Assembly: GCF_035609205.1 (NCBI RefSeq) | Contig: NZ_CP141184.1 | Span: forward strand, 2,818,501-2,882,500 | Length of the DNA stretch: 64,000 nt | Direction: 5' to 3' | Origin: Hymenobacter sp. GOD-10R | GTDB lineage: Bacteria > Bacteroidota > Bacteroidia > Cytophagales > Hymenobacteraceae | Shown here: positions 63,492-64,000 of the stretch, in pieces | Layout: every line of letters starts with the position of its first letter | How positions within the stretch are numbered: the stretch's first letter is position 1 | Notes under the pieces: model-generated | Database searches by the model: none | Told to the model about the DNA's origin: nothing | Seen by the model: the letters and a program-made list of their open reading frames with translations, nothing else | Translations under genes and position numbers: made by a program

Positions 63492-64000
63492 ATGAGTCAA
63501 TATTTTTCTACCCAGCGCCAAACGGTGACGGTCCTGCGCAATCAGTCGATAGATTCGATTCCATTAGAACGTACGGTTCGGCTTGATGTAGTGTTACCTC
63601 CGCATTTCGACCCAGCCGCCGGACCTTACCCGGTTCTCTACTTAAATGACGGGCAAGACCTTAACCGGCTACGTCTGCCTGCTACGCTCAACGGGTTGTA
63701 TCGGCGCCAGGCGTTGCGGCCGTTTGTGCTGGTCGCCATCCACGCTGGGGAGCGAATCCGCGAGTACGGCACGGCTGCCCGCCCCGATTTTTTGAACCGC
63801 GGCGAGAAAGCCGGGCTTTACACCGAGTTTATGCTGCGCGAACTGATGCCGAGCGTGCAGGAGCAATACCACGTCAGCGCCGACCCTAGACAGGTGGTGG
63901 TGGCAGGCTTCTCGCTCAGCGGCTTATCGGCTTTCGACTTGGTGTGGCATCACCCGGAAGTGGCGCGGCGGGCGGGGGTGTTTTCGGGTTCGTTTTGGTG
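63492..64000 (+). CDS. Fes/enterochelin-esterase-like alpha/beta hydrolase (partial)
   Basis: The frame opens at the ATG 63492 (MSQYFSTQRQTVTVLRNQS) and runs off the window; about 169 residues are visible. The elbow VVVAGFSLSGLSAFDL (about 138-153) carries the nucleophile Ser. The sequence fits the putative esterase family (PF00756-like) with a helical cap (YRRQALRPFVLVAIHAGER). It diverges from the esterase at 63352 over a roughly 140-bp shared upstream region. Likely a second hydrolase for the same pathway. Confidence 0.85.
   Translation, partial: MSQYFSTQRQTVTVLRNQSIDSIPLERTVRLDVVLPPHFDPAAGPYPVLYLNDGQDLNRLRLPATLNGLYRRQALRPFVLVAIHAGERIREYGTAARPDFLNRGEKAGLYTEFMLRELMPSVQEQYHVSADPRQVVVAGFSLSGLSAFDLVWHHPEVARRAGVFSGSFW

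Noticed and set aside
1..64000. CRISPR, prophage or conjugative element
   Set aside because: No array, integrase, capsid, tail, relaxase or type IV secretion genes visible.

Overview
The window looks like chromosomal DNA of a Bacteroidota bacterium, most likely a Hymenobacter-type Cytophagia. The base composition is fairly GC-rich. There is a TonB-dependent receptor, a LytS/LytTR two-component pair and a secreted protein with a C-terminal T9SS sorting domain. A TAnnTTTG-type promoter is visible, and DUF6807/PmoA-like, putative-oxidoreductase-C and DUF3738 families occur, all typical of the phylum. The genus is inferred. No rRNA, tRNA, CRISPR array, prophage or intact insertion sequence was found.

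Layout. 1-3.8 kb: a partial outer-membrane TonB-dependent receptor (-) and a histidine kinase/LytTR regulator pair (+). 4.2-13.1 kb is an accessory stretch: a frameshifted metallo-beta-lactamase-fold gene, a cupin gene divergent from an AraC regulator, a second AraC regulator, an alpha/beta hydrolase, a secreted HExxH protein and a stand-alone condensation-domain acyltransferase. It ends in about 1.1 kb of decayed DNA with a gene relic and a 23-bp-arm hairpin. 13.1-16.6 kb: a cytosine-deaminase-like enzyme and an AddB-type nuclease. 17-23.5 kb: a complete TetR/TolC/MFP/RND efflux operon. 23.6-26.6 kb: a zinc phospholipase C-like protein, an esterase, a small unknown and a FUSC-type membrane protein.

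27-32.2 kb is a carbohydrate-type cluster: a PmoA/DUF6807 protein, two Gfo/Idh/MocA-type oxidoreductases and a bicupin, preceded by a LacI-like palindrome and interrupted by a large inverted repeat. 32.2-35 kb: a two-subunit molybdenum hydroxylase. 35-41.5 kb: a VKOR-like protein, an MFS exporter, the AddA-type helicase-nuclease that probably partners the AddB at 13.6 kb, and a very AT-rich orphan gene. 41.5-47 kb: a thioesterase, a cold-shock protein, a DEAD-box RNA helicase with a long leader and an RGG tail, a TlpA-DUF3738 fusion and a PA2169-type four-helix protein. 47-57.8 kb: mostly housekeeping and secreted enzymes, ending with a 1018-residue T9SS-exported endonuclease/phosphatase-fold protein.

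58-64 kb is the most interesting part: five co-oriented genes (alpha/beta hydrolase, ATP-grasp ligase, GCS2-type carboxylate-amine ligase, class I glutamine amidotransferase, second ATP-grasp-like protein) and a divergent second esterase cut by the window edge. Together they look like a ribosome-independent amide or peptide biosynthesis system whose product I cannot name.

Across the window, transcription units often end in long, nearly perfect palindromes with A/T-tracts inside the arms (probably bidirectional terminators). The tetranucleotide CTAG, rare in many bacteria, is conspicuously common, mostly as a Leu CTA codon followed by G.
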